Part shown: positions 40,024 through 48,498 of the stretch, one piece after another | Layout of the letters: each line of letters begins with the position of its first letter | Position numbering within the stretch: the first letter of the stretch is position 1 | NCBI GenBank assembly: GCA_027492735.1 | Contig: JAPUEE010000004.1 | Coordinates: 62,001 to 126,000, forward strand | Length of the DNA: 64,000 nt | Direction of reading: 5' to 3' | Source of the DNA: Candidatus Saccharimonadota bacterium | GTDB lineage: Bacteria; Patescibacteriota; Saccharimonadia; Saccharimonadales; Saccharimonadaceae | The notes under the pieces: model-generated | What the model was told of the DNA's origin: nothing | Database searches by the model: none | Seen by the model: the letters and a program-made list of their open reading frames with translations, nothing else | Made by a program: the position numbers and the translations under genes

Positions 40024-40344
40024 TTACCAGCTACGCTGACGGAACGAGCCGCCGCCGCGGTTGTTGTTGTCGCGACGTGGGCCACCACCGTTATCATCAC
40101 GGCTGCGAGCTTCACTGACGGTGATTTTACGACCATCGAGCTCAGCTTCGTTGCCTTTTGCGACTGCTTCATCGGCAGCTGCGTCGTCTTCGAATTCAAC
40201 AAATGCAAAACCGCGTGAACGGTTTGGATTGTCGCGCTCTTTGACAACTTCAGCTTTGGCGACTTCACCAAATTGGCTAAAGAACTCGCGTAGGCTTTCG
40301 TCTGTTGTAGCCCATGCTAGGCTACCTACAAATAGTTTTTTCAT
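40024..40344 (-). CDS. RRM-type RNA-binding protein with RGG-like tail
   Basis: 106 residues: one RRM with RNP2 KLFVGSLAW and RNP1 SRGFAFVEFED, then an Arg/Gly/Asn-rich tail (RDDNGGGPRRDNNNRGGG). Such proteins act as RNA chaperones, often cold-responsive. The start is ATG 40344 (MKKLFVGSL), with AAGGA 13 nt upstream; a longer frame would add 40 residues outside the domain. A minus-strand TACAAT near 40434-40439 would give a leader of about 85 nt, which could allow autoregulation. Confidence 0.88.
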   Translation of the reverse strand: MKKLFVGSLAWATTDESLREFFSQFGEVAKAEVVKERDNPNRSRGFAFVEFEDDAAADEAVAKGNEAELDGRKITVSEARSRDDNGGGPRRDNNNRGGGSFRQRSW

Positions 40345-40508
40345 TCTAGTATCATATTCCTTCGTTACCAGAGAGTCGACCTTTAATCTCTGATAACGGT
40401 AATGCCGTGCTTCGAAATCATCTCTGTTGCGTAGCATTGTAGCAGGTTTGGTGCGAAAGCGCAAGCGAAAAATTGAAATGCTTATGCTAAAATTACAACA
40501 GTATTTTA

Positions 40509-40537
40509 TTGCAAACCAAAAAAGCTTGTGTTAGAAT
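40509..40537 (+). promoter_or_regulatory. Sigma70-type promoter of the orphan structured RNA
   Basis: TTGCAA (40509-40514), exactly 17 nt spacer, TAGAAT (40532-40537). The predicted start near 40544 lies just before the first RNA stem. Confidence 0.75.
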
Positions 40538-40543
40538 CTATCC

Positions 40544-40681
40544 ATAGCTGGTGCGCACGGGGCGCTGTGACCACAAATCACTTCGACCCGTCGCTGCAAC
40601 AAAACAAACACAGAGCCCCAAAGGGTGGGCGCGCAACAGCAAAAACAAAAATCCCGTCACGCTTCTCCGGCGGGCTTTTTT
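40544..40681 (+). ncRNA. Orphan structured RNA with its own promoter and terminator
   Basis: No ORF is supported. Four nested stems form a long rod: GCTG (40547-40550) with CAGC (40637-40640); GTGCGC (551-556) with GCGCGC (629-634); GGGGC (559-563) with GCCCC (615-619); CTGTG (565-569) with CACAG (609-613). The apical 40 nt are A/C-rich and can form small hairpins (GTGA/TCAC, CGA/TCG). A terminator, CCCGTC with GGCGGG and a T-run, ends it at 40681. The layout recalls 6S-like rods, but I do not find the motifs of SRP RNA, RNase P, tmRNA or a known riboswitch. Confidence 0.6.
40653..40681 (+). terminator. Terminator of the orphan RNA, abutting the next promoter
   Basis: CCCGTC (40653-40658) pairs with GGCGGG (40669-40674), followed by CTTTTTT. 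The TATAAT of the glycosyltransferase gene starts at 40684. Confidence 0.8.
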
Positions 40682-40696
40682 GATATAATAGGCTAT

Positions 40697-41770
40697 ATGC
40701 AAAAATTTACGTTTCATGTAGTCAGTTTGCCCCATACGCAGACGACGGCCGAGTTTACGCATTGTGCTTATACGCAAAAAGTTCGTAAATTCTGTAATAT
40801 GATGACTGATCTGGGTCACGAAGTTATTCTGTACGCTAGCGAGGAGAATGAGGCTCGAGTTTCGGAACTCGTTACGGTAATGAGCAAAGAAAAACAACAG
40901 GAACTGTTTGGGAACAATGATCATACAAAAAACTTCTTTAATATAACCTGGGATATGTATGATCCAGCTTGGGTTCATATGAATGCCAATACGATCAAAG
41001 CTATGGCCGAGCGTATCCAGCCGCGGGATTTCATCTGTATTATTGGCGGATGGTGCCAGAAAATTATTGCTGATGCCTTCCCGAACAACTTTGCTGTCGA
41101 ATATGGCATCGGTTACACTGGTCCGTTTTCAAAATATCGAGTCTTCGAATCCTATGCGCATATGCATTATGTCCACGGTCTCCAGAATGATGATAACGGT
41201 AATTTCTATGATACCGTTGTTCCAAATTATTATGATGCCGAAGAATTTCCATTTGTGGAGAAGACTGACGACTACTATCTGTTTATCGGTAGACTCATTG
41301 ATCGCAAAGGTTGGCGTATTGCTCAGGAAGTCTGCGAAAAGCTCGGCAAACGTCTCATTCTGGCAGGTCAGGGTGATTTCTCGGGCTACGGTGAACATAT
41401 TGGAGTAGTTGGTGTCGAAAAGCGCGGAGAATTGATGAGCCATGCCAAGGCAGTGTTTGTGCCGACGACTTATATCGAACCATTTGGTGGCGTGCACGCC
41501 GAAGCGTTGTTGTGCGGTACACCAGTCATTACGACTAATTTCGGTGTATTTACCGAAACGGTTGTGAATGGTGAAAATGGCTATCGCTGCGATGTTTTTA
41601 GAGATTTTGTAGCTGCCGTGAAATCGACTGAAAAGTTTTCCGTAGCCAAGCGTCGCAAGATACGTGCTGCGGCTCAGAAACGATTTAGTACGACGCATGT
41701 CCGCGACGAGTACCAAGCCTATTTTGAACGCCTCTATGATCTATGGGGTGACGGTTGGTATGCTCGATAG
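40697..41770 (+). CDS. GT4-type glycosyltransferase
   Basis: 357 residues with the two-Rossmann GT-B look. The C-terminal half carries DYYLFIGRLIDRKGW, LILAGQGDFSGYG and the retaining GT4 signature PTTYIEPFGGVHAEALLCGTP with its EX7E glutamates. The sugar donor and acceptor are unknown; a role in surface glycan synthesis is likely. TATAAT (40684-40689) is 7 nt before ATG 40697 (MQKFTFHVVSL), so the longer frame upstream, which covers the RNA terminator, is rejected. Confidence 0.85.
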   Translation: MQKFTFHVVSLPHTQTTAEFTHCAYTQKVRKFCNMMTDLGHEVILYASEENEARVSELVTVMSKEKQQELFGNNDHTKNFFNITWDMYDPAWVHMNANTIKAMAERIQPRDFICIIGGWCQKIIADAFPNNFAVEYGIGYTGPFSKYRVFESYAHMHYVHGLQNDDNGNFYDTVVPNYYDAEEFPFVEKTDDYYLFIGRLIDRKGWRIAQEVCEKLGKRLILAGQGDFSGYGEHIGVVGVEKRGELMSHAKAVFVPTTYIEPFGGVHAEALLCGTPVITTNFGVFTETVVNGENGYRCDVFRDFVAAVKSTEKFSVAKRRKIRAAAQKRFSTTHVRDEYQAYFERLYDLWGDGWYAR

Positions 41771-41783
41771 CATCGAAGTTACC

Positions 41784-41813
41784 TTGACCTGTTACGCGGT
41801 GAGGTGCTACACT
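41784..41813 (+). promoter_or_regulatory. Promoter of the collagen-like/CotH operon
   Basis: TTGACC (41784-41789), 18 nt spacer, TACACT (41808-41813). The leader is about 40 nt with GGAGGGG some 13 nt before the ATG. Confidence 0.65.
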
Positions 41814-41860
41814 AGAACACAAGCACTATTGTATTAAAATGGAGGGGCTAAAAAACTATC

Positions 41861-43306
41861 ATGACTAGATTACCTACACCCGGGTCAGACGTAGGCGAAT
41901 GGGGCCAGATACTCAATGAGTATCTCTCGACGGCTCACAGACCGGACGGTACGCTAAAACCAGATGTTGTCGATGCTAGCGTGATAGCTAATAATACTAT
42001 TGCCGAGGCTAACCTTTCCGAGGAAGTACGAGACAAACTCAATGTTATTGCTGGTCAACAGGGTGCAACAGGACCTAGTGGCCCTAGTGGAGCTGCTGGC
42101 TCAACCGGTGCTACTGGTCCTAGTGGTACGCCGGGCATTGTTGGTGCAACTGGTCCGACTGGCGTTGCTGGCTCGGCGGGTGCAACTGGAGCTACTGGTG
42201 TATCTGGAACTAATGGCGCTATCGGTGCAACAGGTTCTACGGGTCCTGCTGGTACCGGTGTTCCAGCTGCTGGAACTACTGGCCAGTTACTCGCTAAAAG
42301 CTCTAATTCAGACTACGTCACCGAGTGGATCGATGCCCCAACGGTAGCAGCGAGCGGCGTAGTATCAGTTCTCGTTTCTACTGGCAGCGAAGCTCGACCA
42401 ACCGCCGATACAGTGTTGTGGCTCGGCGGCAGTTCTCAGCCAACCAATATGGCGAATGGTGATTTATGGTTTTCTCCGAGTCAACCAACTGATACCGAGG
42501 CACCGAGCGAACCAACCAATCTACAGTCCTCTAGCATTACGAGTAATAGCTTTACACTCAGTTGGACAGCCGCTACGGATAATATAGCGGTAACAGCCTA
42601 TGAAGTATTTCTCGACGGTGTTAGTTATAAAATTGTTACTGGTACCTCGACTAATATAATAGGCCGCAATGGTAACACTACCTATGCTTGTACGGTTCGT
42701 GCTCGGGATGCAGCCGGCAACTGGGGCGATTTCTCTAGCGCGCTGAACGTTACGACACTCGAGTCTGTAGCTACTGACCACTCAGTATTTGCTAGCTCGC
42801 CTATACCTGGACTAACCTCTATCGTTGGTGATAACGGAGACCTCATTACTTGCGCCAGTGGGTTCGGTGTTACTCCTAGCGGATGGAGCGTAAAAGGCGG
42901 TCGACTATACATACCAGCAGGTGCACCGGTGCCAGCGAGCTGTGAAATCTATCTATTTACACCAGTGATAGGTACGCCGCCTAATCTTGCGAATCCTGTT
43001 GCAACGGCGACGATGTCGACAGCGGCTGGACAATGGAATGAAGTCAACTTCCCATCACCGGTCAGCATTAGCGCGAATACGCCATTTTGGATCGGCTATC
43101 GTTTTGCTAGCGACTACTATGTATCGACAACATCCGTCGGTAATCCTGCCGTACAAGCAAACGACGGATCGCTGCTTTATCTGATGAGCGCAGATATGAC
43201 AAATAATCAGCAGCGTCAGTATTACAGAATAGGTACAGGAGCCACGCAACACTCGACGATTGGTGGTCAATCATACGGTATCGATGTTATCGTAACAGAG
43301 GCGTAA
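41861..43306 (+). CDS. Collagen-like fibre protein with fn3 and C-terminal beta domain
   Basis: 481 residues. The N-terminal 60 residues ([20 protein letters not shown]) resemble the conserved head of tail-fibre-like surface proteins. Residues 65-133 are 23 uninterrupted Gly-X-Y triplets, rich in Thr, Ser, Ala and Pro. A linker leads to a fibronectin type III domain (about 210-298) and a C-terminal beta domain (about 300-481) that resembles DUF4082 ([20 protein letters not shown]). The triple helix should trimerise. No signal peptide or anchor is visible, so export is unexplained. It is followed 3 nt later by the CotH-like gene. Host attachment is a reasonable inference. Confidence 0.75.
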   Translation: MTRLPTPGSDVGEWGQILNEYLSTAHRPDGTLKPDVVDASVIANNTIAEANLSEEVRDKLNVIAGQQGATGPSGPSGAAGSTGATGPSGTPGIVGATGPTGVAGSAGATGATGVSGTNGAIGATGSTGPAGTGVPAAGTTGQLLAKSSNSDYVTEWIDAPTVAASGVVSVLVSTGSEARPTADTVLWLGGSSQPTNMANGDLWFSPSQPTDTEAPSEPTNLQSSSITSNSFTLSWTAATDNIAVTAYEVFLDGVSYKIVTGTSTNIIGRNGNTTYACTVRARDAAGNWGDFSSALNVTTLESVATDHSVFASSPIPGLTSIVGDNGDLITCASGFGVTPSGWSVKGGRLYIPAGAPVPASCEIYLFTPVIGTPPNLANPVATATMSTAAGQWNEVNFPSPVSISANTPFWIGYRFASDYYVSTTSVGNPAVQANDGSLLYLMSADMTNNQQRQYYRIGTGATQHSTIGGQSYGIDVIVTEA

Positions 43307-43309
43307 CCC

Positions 43310-44872
43310 ATGGCGTATGTTAGTAGAAACAAAGGTCAACAGCTCTACCCAGGGCTAAAAGAAGTCGGAGGTGTAACGAGAGGCGTTCTATTGCGCAAGG
43401 ACGAAGTACCGCCAGCGCCCACCTATGAGCTTAGTCAACCGGTACTATATATCACTACTGAAGGTGGCGCACCAGTTACTACCAAAACGACCTATGTTAA
43501 CTGTACCTATCAGATTGTTAACGAGTTAGGTTCTGGCGCAGAACTCTTTAATCAGCCTGGACGTATTCGTGGTCGAGGTAACTCTACCTGGACCATGCCG
43601 AAGAAACCGTTCAAAGTCAAGCTTGATAACAAAGTCGAGGTTCTCGGTATGCCGAAAAGCAAAGACTGGGCGCTACTCGCTAATTATATCGACCCGAGCA
43701 AAGTTCGCTACGGTATGGCAAACGAAATCAGTGGACGTACCGGGTTACCTTGGGCTCCACGTTCAGTTAATCTAGAAGTATATTTAAATGGCGATTATCT
43801 GGGCCTCTATCAGTTCTCGGAGTCGGTCGAGGTGGATAAAAATCGTGTCGATATTGATGAGCTAAAAGCCACACATATCAGTGGGCGTAATCTAACAGGC
43901 GGTTATATATTAGAGGTGGACACACGATTCGAGGAAAATGATGAGATCGGTTGGCGTACACGGCTGAATGTTCCAATTATCTTTGATACGCCAGACGGCG
44001 ATATCCCAGAACAGTATAATTATGCAAAGAATTTTACTCAAGCCTGCGAAGACGCTCTATTTGCCGAGGATTTTACCAATGGTGTATGGCGTGATTTGCT
44101 AGATGCTGATAGTTGGGCAGACTGGTATCTATTGAATGAACTCGTATGTAACAATGACAGTGGGTTCGGTGCTTCTGTTAAATTGACCAAGCCGCGTGAT
44201 CCGGCGAGCGGTCCTCCTAGCAAACTACATGCTGGACCAGGTTGGGATTTTGACGCTTCGTGCGGTATTACGTTCTTTATTCCACATCCTGCCACTGGGT
44301 GGTGGACACGAGTCGGCGCTACTTGGATTGCACGAATGCTAGAAGATCCATGGTTCCGCGACGTGCTAAAGCATCGATGGGCGTTACTCCGTTCGCGGTT
44401 ATTGGCCGAAGGTAACAATATATTTGATTGGCTGAGCAACATGGAAGATTCGATAGCTGGCGCTGTGGCACGTGATGCGCAAATTTGGGGTGTTGGTAGT
44501 GCGCCGAATATCCATACTTGGTTGAGCTCGCGAATTGACTGGATAGATGCGCAACTAATTTCTGGTGTTGGTATTGACACGACGCCTCCGAGTGTACCGA
44601 CTGGCTTTGCGACTACTGCTATCAATCCTACGAGTATATCTTTTATCTGGACCGATGCTGGTGCTGCCCAGGGTACGGGTGTTGTTGGCTATCGTATTCG
44701 TCAAGACGGAATAATTGCGGCGATTACGGCCTATCCGTATAGTGATCCGCTCAATGCAGTCACTATTAACGGACTAACATCGGCGACTCAATATTCATTT
44801 ACATTAGAATGTAGAGATGCTACAGGCAATTGGTCGAGCGCAACAACTCCATTGATTGTGTCGACTACGTAG
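43310..44872 (+). CDS. CotH-like protein kinase with C-terminal fn3 domain
   Basis: 520 residues. The CotH family pattern is clear: GRIRGRGNSTW near residue 84, KPFKVKLDNK, WALLANYIDPSKVRY, LEVYLNGDYLGLYQFSESV, NRVDIDEL, GGYILEVD and the active-site-like GPGWDFDASCG. CotH of Bacillus spores is an atypical kinase that phosphorylates the coat proteins CotB and CotG. A fn3 domain (about 435-520, preceded by TTPPSVPTGFA) ends the protein, as in its upstream partner. No signal peptide is seen. Start ATG 43310, 3 nt after the partner's stop; one transcript is expected. The adjacent fibre is a candidate substrate. Confidence 0.82.
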   Translation: MAYVSRNKGQQLYPGLKEVGGVTRGVLLRKDEVPPAPTYELSQPVLYITTEGGAPVTTKTTYVNCTYQIVNELGSGAELFNQPGRIRGRGNSTWTMPKKPFKVKLDNKVEVLGMPKSKDWALLANYIDPSKVRYGMANEISGRTGLPWAPRSVNLEVYLNGDYLGLYQFSESVEVDKNRVDIDELKATHISGRNLTGGYILEVDTRFEENDEIGWRTRLNVPIIFDTPDGDIPEQYNYAKNFTQACEDALFAEDFTNGVWRDLLDADSWADWYLLNELVCNNDSGFGASVKLTKPRDPASGPPSKLHAGPGWDFDASCGITFFIPHPATGWWTRVGATWIARMLEDPWFRDVLKHRWALLRSRLLAEGNNIFDWLSNMEDSIAGAVARDAQIWGVGSAPNIHTWLSSRIDWIDAQLISGVGIDTTPPSVPTGFATTAINPTSISFIWTDAGAAQGTGVVGYRIRQDGIIAAITAYPYSDPLNAVTINGLTSATQYSFTLECRDATGNWSSATTPLIVSTT

Positions 44873-44904
44873 ATCTTTATCTCATTTGGTAGTACAATAT
44901 AACT

Positions 44905-45141
44905 ATGGGATTATTTAGTATGTTAGCAAATTTTGATCCAGATGAGATCGTAAAGAAGTTTGATGAATTCGAACAGAATTTGGATCAGGTTCTCGATAAC
45001 ACTCTCAACAAAGTTGATTCTGTTGCAGAAAAAGTCGAAAACACTGCCGGTGTTGTAGAGAACAAACTAAACTCAACTGAAACAAAGCTAGATAATGTAA
45101 ATAAAATTGTTGTTACTGACGGCGACGATAGTAGTAATTAA
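44905..45141 (+). CDS. Small acidic coiled-coil protein
   Basis: 78 residues, no family recognised. It is acidic and helical, with heptad-like spacing from residue 12 to 68 and repeated VE/VENK/LDN segments; no membrane segment or signal. -10 TACAAT (44893-44898) is 6 nt before ATG 44905, so the mRNA should be leaderless. It sits between the CotH-like gene and the carrier gene and may be an independent unit. Confidence 0.65.
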   Translation: MGLFSMLANFDPDEIVKKFDEFEQNLDQVLDNTLNKVDSVAEKVENTAGVVENKLNSTETKLDNVNKIVVTDGDDSSN

Positions 45142-45206
45142 ATAAAATCTGGCGGAGGCAGCGTTGTTTCGCAAGCATGGAATCTCGCTTGTGCTAAAAT
45201 AGGAGC

Positions 45207-46136
45207 ATGCACGTTGACCTCAGTATCTTTTATTCGAGTTTAGCCTCGGTAGCCCTGATTGTTGGTTTGGGTTGGGTAGCGGGTAAGCGTGGTTGGATCG
45301 ACGAGCACACAAACAAGACATTAGTTAACTTGCTCATCAATGTGGCATGGCCGTGTGCACTGCTCGGAGCTTTTCCGGGAGAGTTTAGGCCAGAGTATCT
45401 GAACACGTTTCTCTATGGCCTAGTCGGTGGAATAGTAGTATTGCTGACAGCAATTATCGTCTCCCGATTGCTCTTTCCGAGGCGCCGTAATCTAAAAAAC
45501 TATTTTGAATACCAATTCGCCTTTATTTTTAACAACGCCAGTTTTCTAGGATTTCCGCTAGTCAATGCGATTTACGGCCAAGCCGGACTGGTGCCATATG
45601 CCGGATTTATCGTAATATTTAACCTAGCGTTATTTGGGTACGGGGTATCACTATTTCGTCAAGAGTTTCATCTAAAAGATCTTGGCCGAACATTGGTCAA
45701 CCCGAATGTTATTGCTGTCGTGGTGGGCTTTTTGCTATTCCTATTCAGCATGCAGCTGCCAGGGTTTATCGGAAATTCGGTCAGCTATACCGGCGCAATG
45801 ATGACACCATTGTCGCTCATTGCTATCGGCTATATGCTCAGTCGAGCTAATTTGCGACAGGTCTTGCGGCGTAGAATATTAGTACTAACGTGTCTCGCTC
45901 AACTGATTTTGGGGCCGCTCATTACCTTTGTCGTCCTGAAATTGATCGGTGCACCGAGTGACGTTATTCATATCCTCGTCCTCATTCAGGCATTGCCGAC
46001 AGCAACAAGCCTCGGTCTATTTGCTGAAAAATATCGTGATGATACGGGTAGTGCCTCGGAGCTCGTCGCGATTAGCACGGTGTTGTCAGCACTCACATTG
46101 CCACTGGTGATGTGGGGTATCGCAAGCTTATTATAG
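45207..46136 (+). CDS. AEC family carrier (auxin efflux carrier type)
   Basis: 309 residues with about ten hydrophobic segments in the two-half arrangement of the membrane transport protein family (PF03547). Bacterial members carry dicarboxylates such as malate or malonate; the substrate here is unknown. It begins MHVDLSIFYSSLASVALIVG. -10 TAAAAT (45195-45200) is 6 nt before ATG 45207, although a short AGGAG overlaps that spacer. Confidence 0.82.
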   Translation: MHVDLSIFYSSLASVALIVGLGWVAGKRGWIDEHTNKTLVNLLINVAWPCALLGAFPGEFRPEYLNTFLYGLVGGIVVLLTAIIVSRLLFPRRRNLKNYFEYQFAFIFNNASFLGFPLVNAIYGQAGLVPYAGFIVIFNLALFGYGVSLFRQEFHLKDLGRTLVNPNVIAVVVGFLLFLFSMQLPGFIGNSVSYTGAMMTPLSLIAIGYMLSRANLRQVLRRRILVLTCLAQLILGPLITFVVLKLIGAPSDVIHILVLIQALPTATSLGLFAEKYRDDTGSASELVAISTVLSALTLPLVMWGIASLL

Positions 46137-46159
46137 CTGGCATATAGTATAATTGACGG

Positions 46160-48496
46160 ATGAAACGATTCACCGGTCTCTCAGATACAGAAGTCCAGCG
46201 TCGCATCGAGGACGGGCTAGTCAACAAGTCGACTGATAAATCGAGCCGCTCACTCGTCGATATTTTGCGGGCAAACATTTTCACGCGATTTAACGCTATT
46301 CTGGCGACACTGGCAGTAATCGTTATTATTATCGATGGATCACCGTTCAACGCGCTGTTCGGCCTAGCGCTCGTTATTAACAGTGCGATCGGTATTTTTC
46401 AAGAATTACGGGCCAAGATTACTCTCGATAAACTATCAATTCTCAATGCACCAACCGTTCGAGCGATTCGAAATAGTAAAACAGTAGAAATTACGGTTGA
46501 ATCAGTCGTGAAAGACGACTATTTGCGCATTAGATTAGGCGACCAGATTGTTGCTGACGGTGAGATTCTCGACACGGAAGGGCTAGAGATTGACGAAAGT
46601 TTACTAACTGGTGAATCGGACCCAATTTTCAAGAAAGCTGGTGACACAGTACTATCTGGTTCGATCGTAGTGGCCGGAAAAGGCGTGATGCGTGCCGATA
46701 AAGTTGGTGCCGAATCGTACTCTGCTGAATTGACTGCGAAAGCCAAACAGTTTAAACGCGCTAGTAGTGAACTGGTATCAGGTACGAATAAATTATTGCG
46801 CTGGATATCCTGGCTATTAGTGCTCGTTGTGCCGTTGTTGCTATTTGGCCAACTCAGGCTGGATTATGGTGACTGGCGACAGGCCATCGTTCATTCTACC
46901 GCGGCCATCGTGGGCATGATTCCAGAGGGGCTAGTGCTATTAACCTCGACGGCGTTTATGTTGGCGGTGATCCAGTTGGCGCGTCGCAAAGTTTTGGTGC
47001 AGCAGATGCCTGCTGTTGAGACGCTGGCGCGCGTTGATACGCTACTACTCGACAAGACGGGAACACTGACCGAAGGCGAGATCAAATTCGAAGCCGTGGT
47101 TCTGGCGGATCCTAGCTCTCGTCAGCCGGTCGATCTAGCGCTCGCAACTATTGCGAGTAGAGCAAATTCACCGACTAATACGGCCATTAGTCGAGCTTTG
47201 GAAAAAATCAAACCCGTACCATTTGACCGTGAGATTGCTTTTAATAGTGGCCGAAAATGGAGTGCGATTGAAATTGATGGCGAAAAATGGCTGTTCGGCG
47301 CACCGGAAGTCACTTTTGCAAAGTTCAAAAAGGATCCATTATTTAAAAAGGCCCAAACCATCGCCGGTGAGGGCAAGCGTGTCCTCGCTCTGGTCCGAAT
47401 CGAGAGTTGGCCGGATGAATCGTATGCCATTCCATCATTTCAGCCTGCAGCACTCGTTGTTTTATCGGAAAATATTCGCGATGATGCTGGTCAGATCCTG
47501 CAATTTTTCCGTGAACAGCATGTTGATATAAAAGTCATCTCGGGTGATTCGCCGCTCACGGTTGCCGCTGTTGCACGGCGCGTGAGTATGGGTGAAGTCG
47601 CTGTATTTGATGCCCGTGATTTACCTGATCCGAAAAAATCTGCTACGAGTCATGCCAAGTTTAACCGCATCATCAAAAAACACAATGTTTTCGGCCGAGT
47701 ACAGCCAGAGCAAAAGCGTCTAATATGTGCTGCCTTGCAGGAATCTGGTCGAGTTGTAGCGATGACAGGTGATGGTGTGAACGATGCTTTAGCGCTAAAG
47801 AAATCCGATCTCGGTATCGCAATGAACTCCGGTGCTGCCGCAACCAAGGCTGTCGCAGAAATTGTTTTGCTCGATAACAAATTCTCTAGCTTGCCGAGCG
47901 TCCTTGCCGAGGGTCGCCGAGTGATTGCTAACATCGAACGCGTCGCTAATCTGTTTGTGATAAAAAACGTCTATTCTTTGCTGCTTGCATTATCGGTAAC
48001 AGTGGCAGGTCAGGCCTATCCTTATTTGCCATCGCAAATGACAGTGATCAGCGTGCTATCGATTGGCGTGCCAGCCTTTTTCCTAGCTCTGGCACCTAAC
48101 CAGCAACTATATCGACCAGGATTTTTGATACGAGTGTTGAAATTTGCAATTCCAGTCGGTTTTATCGCAGCGACGTCGATGATGATCAACTACTTGCTAC
48201 TAGACAATCGCGGCGCGTCAATGGCAGTAATTGGTACGTCGGTATCAATTACGATGATGATGATTGGCATGTCCGTGCTCGTATCGCTCGCTCGACCGCT
48301 CAAAGGCTGGAAACTCGGTCTCATCGCGGCCTGTGCTATTAGTTTTGTAATGATCATCACAGTACCAACTATTGCAAGTCATTTCCACTATGAGCTCGAT
48401 CTCACGACTCTACCGGTTACCATGCTGATCGGTGGCATAGGCGCAGCGCTCGTCTGGGTGATTAGGAGAGAGCAAACCAGTTATGATAAACTATAG
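46160..48496 (+). CDS. Cation-transporting P-type ATPase
   Basis: 778 residues. Actuator motif LLTGESDP, membrane motif MIPEGLVLLT in helix 4, phosphorylation site DKTGTLTEG, and hinge MTGDGVNDALALKKSDLGIA. No N-terminal metal-binding domain, and PEGL rather than CPC, points to Ca2+, Mg2+ or similar rather than heavy metals; it resembles the CtpE group of actinobacteria. The specific ion is not certain. TATAAT (46148-46153) is 6 nt before ATG 46160. The Mur ligase follows 2 nt after the stop. Confidence 0.88.
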   Translation: MKRFTGLSDTEVQRRIEDGLVNKSTDKSSRSLVDILRANIFTRFNAILATLAVIVIIIDGSPFNALFGLALVINSAIGIFQELRAKITLDKLSILNAPTVRAIRNSKTVEITVESVVKDDYLRIRLGDQIVADGEILDTEGLEIDESLLTGESDPIFKKAGDTVLSGSIVVAGKGVMRADKVGAESYSAELTAKAKQFKRASSELVSGTNKLLRWISWLLVLVVPLLLFGQLRLDYGDWRQAIVHSTAAIVGMIPEGLVLLTSTAFMLAVIQLARRKVLVQQMPAVETLARVDTLLLDKTGTLTEGEIKFEAVVLADPSSRQPVDLALATIASRANSPTNTAISRALEKIKPVPFDREIAFNSGRKWSAIEIDGEKWLFGAPEVTFAKFKKDPLFKKAQTIAGEGKRVLALVRIESWPDESYAIPSFQPAALVVLSENIRDDAGQILQFFREQHVDIKVISGDSPLTVAAVARRVSMGEVAVFDARDLPDPKKSATSHAKFNRIIKKHNVFGRVQPEQKRLICAALQESGRVVAMTGDGVNDALALKKSDLGIAMNSGAAATKAVAEIVLLDNKFSSLPSVLAEGRRVIANIERVANLFVIKNVYSLLLALSVTVAGQAYPYLPSQMTVISVLSIGVPAFFLALAPNQQLYRPGFLIRVLKFAIPVGFIAATSMMINYLLLDNRGASMAVIGTSVSITMMMIGMSVLVSLARPLKGWKLGLIAACAISFVMIITVPTIASHFHYELDLTTLPVTMLIGGIGAALVWVIRREQTSYDKL

Positions 48497-48498
48497 GT

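Noticed and set aside
40544-40681. SRP (4.5S), RNase P or tmRNA
   Set aside because: The conserved SRP apical loop, RNase P core motifs and a tRNA-like/tag structure are not present.
40538-40978. 146-codon minus-strand frame over the orphan RNA
   Set aside because: No promoter or Shine-Dalgarno; the plus-strand promoter, stems and terminator explain the sequence better.
42000-42347. 115-codon Leu/Val-rich frame overlapping the collagen-like region
   Set aside because: It is the out-of-frame reading of the Gly-X-Y repeat codons; it has no start signal of its own.
41861-44872. Prophage or tailocin tail-fibre locus
   Set aside because: The collagen-like head resembles tail fibres, but no baseplate, sheath, tube or terminase gene is in the neighbourhood.
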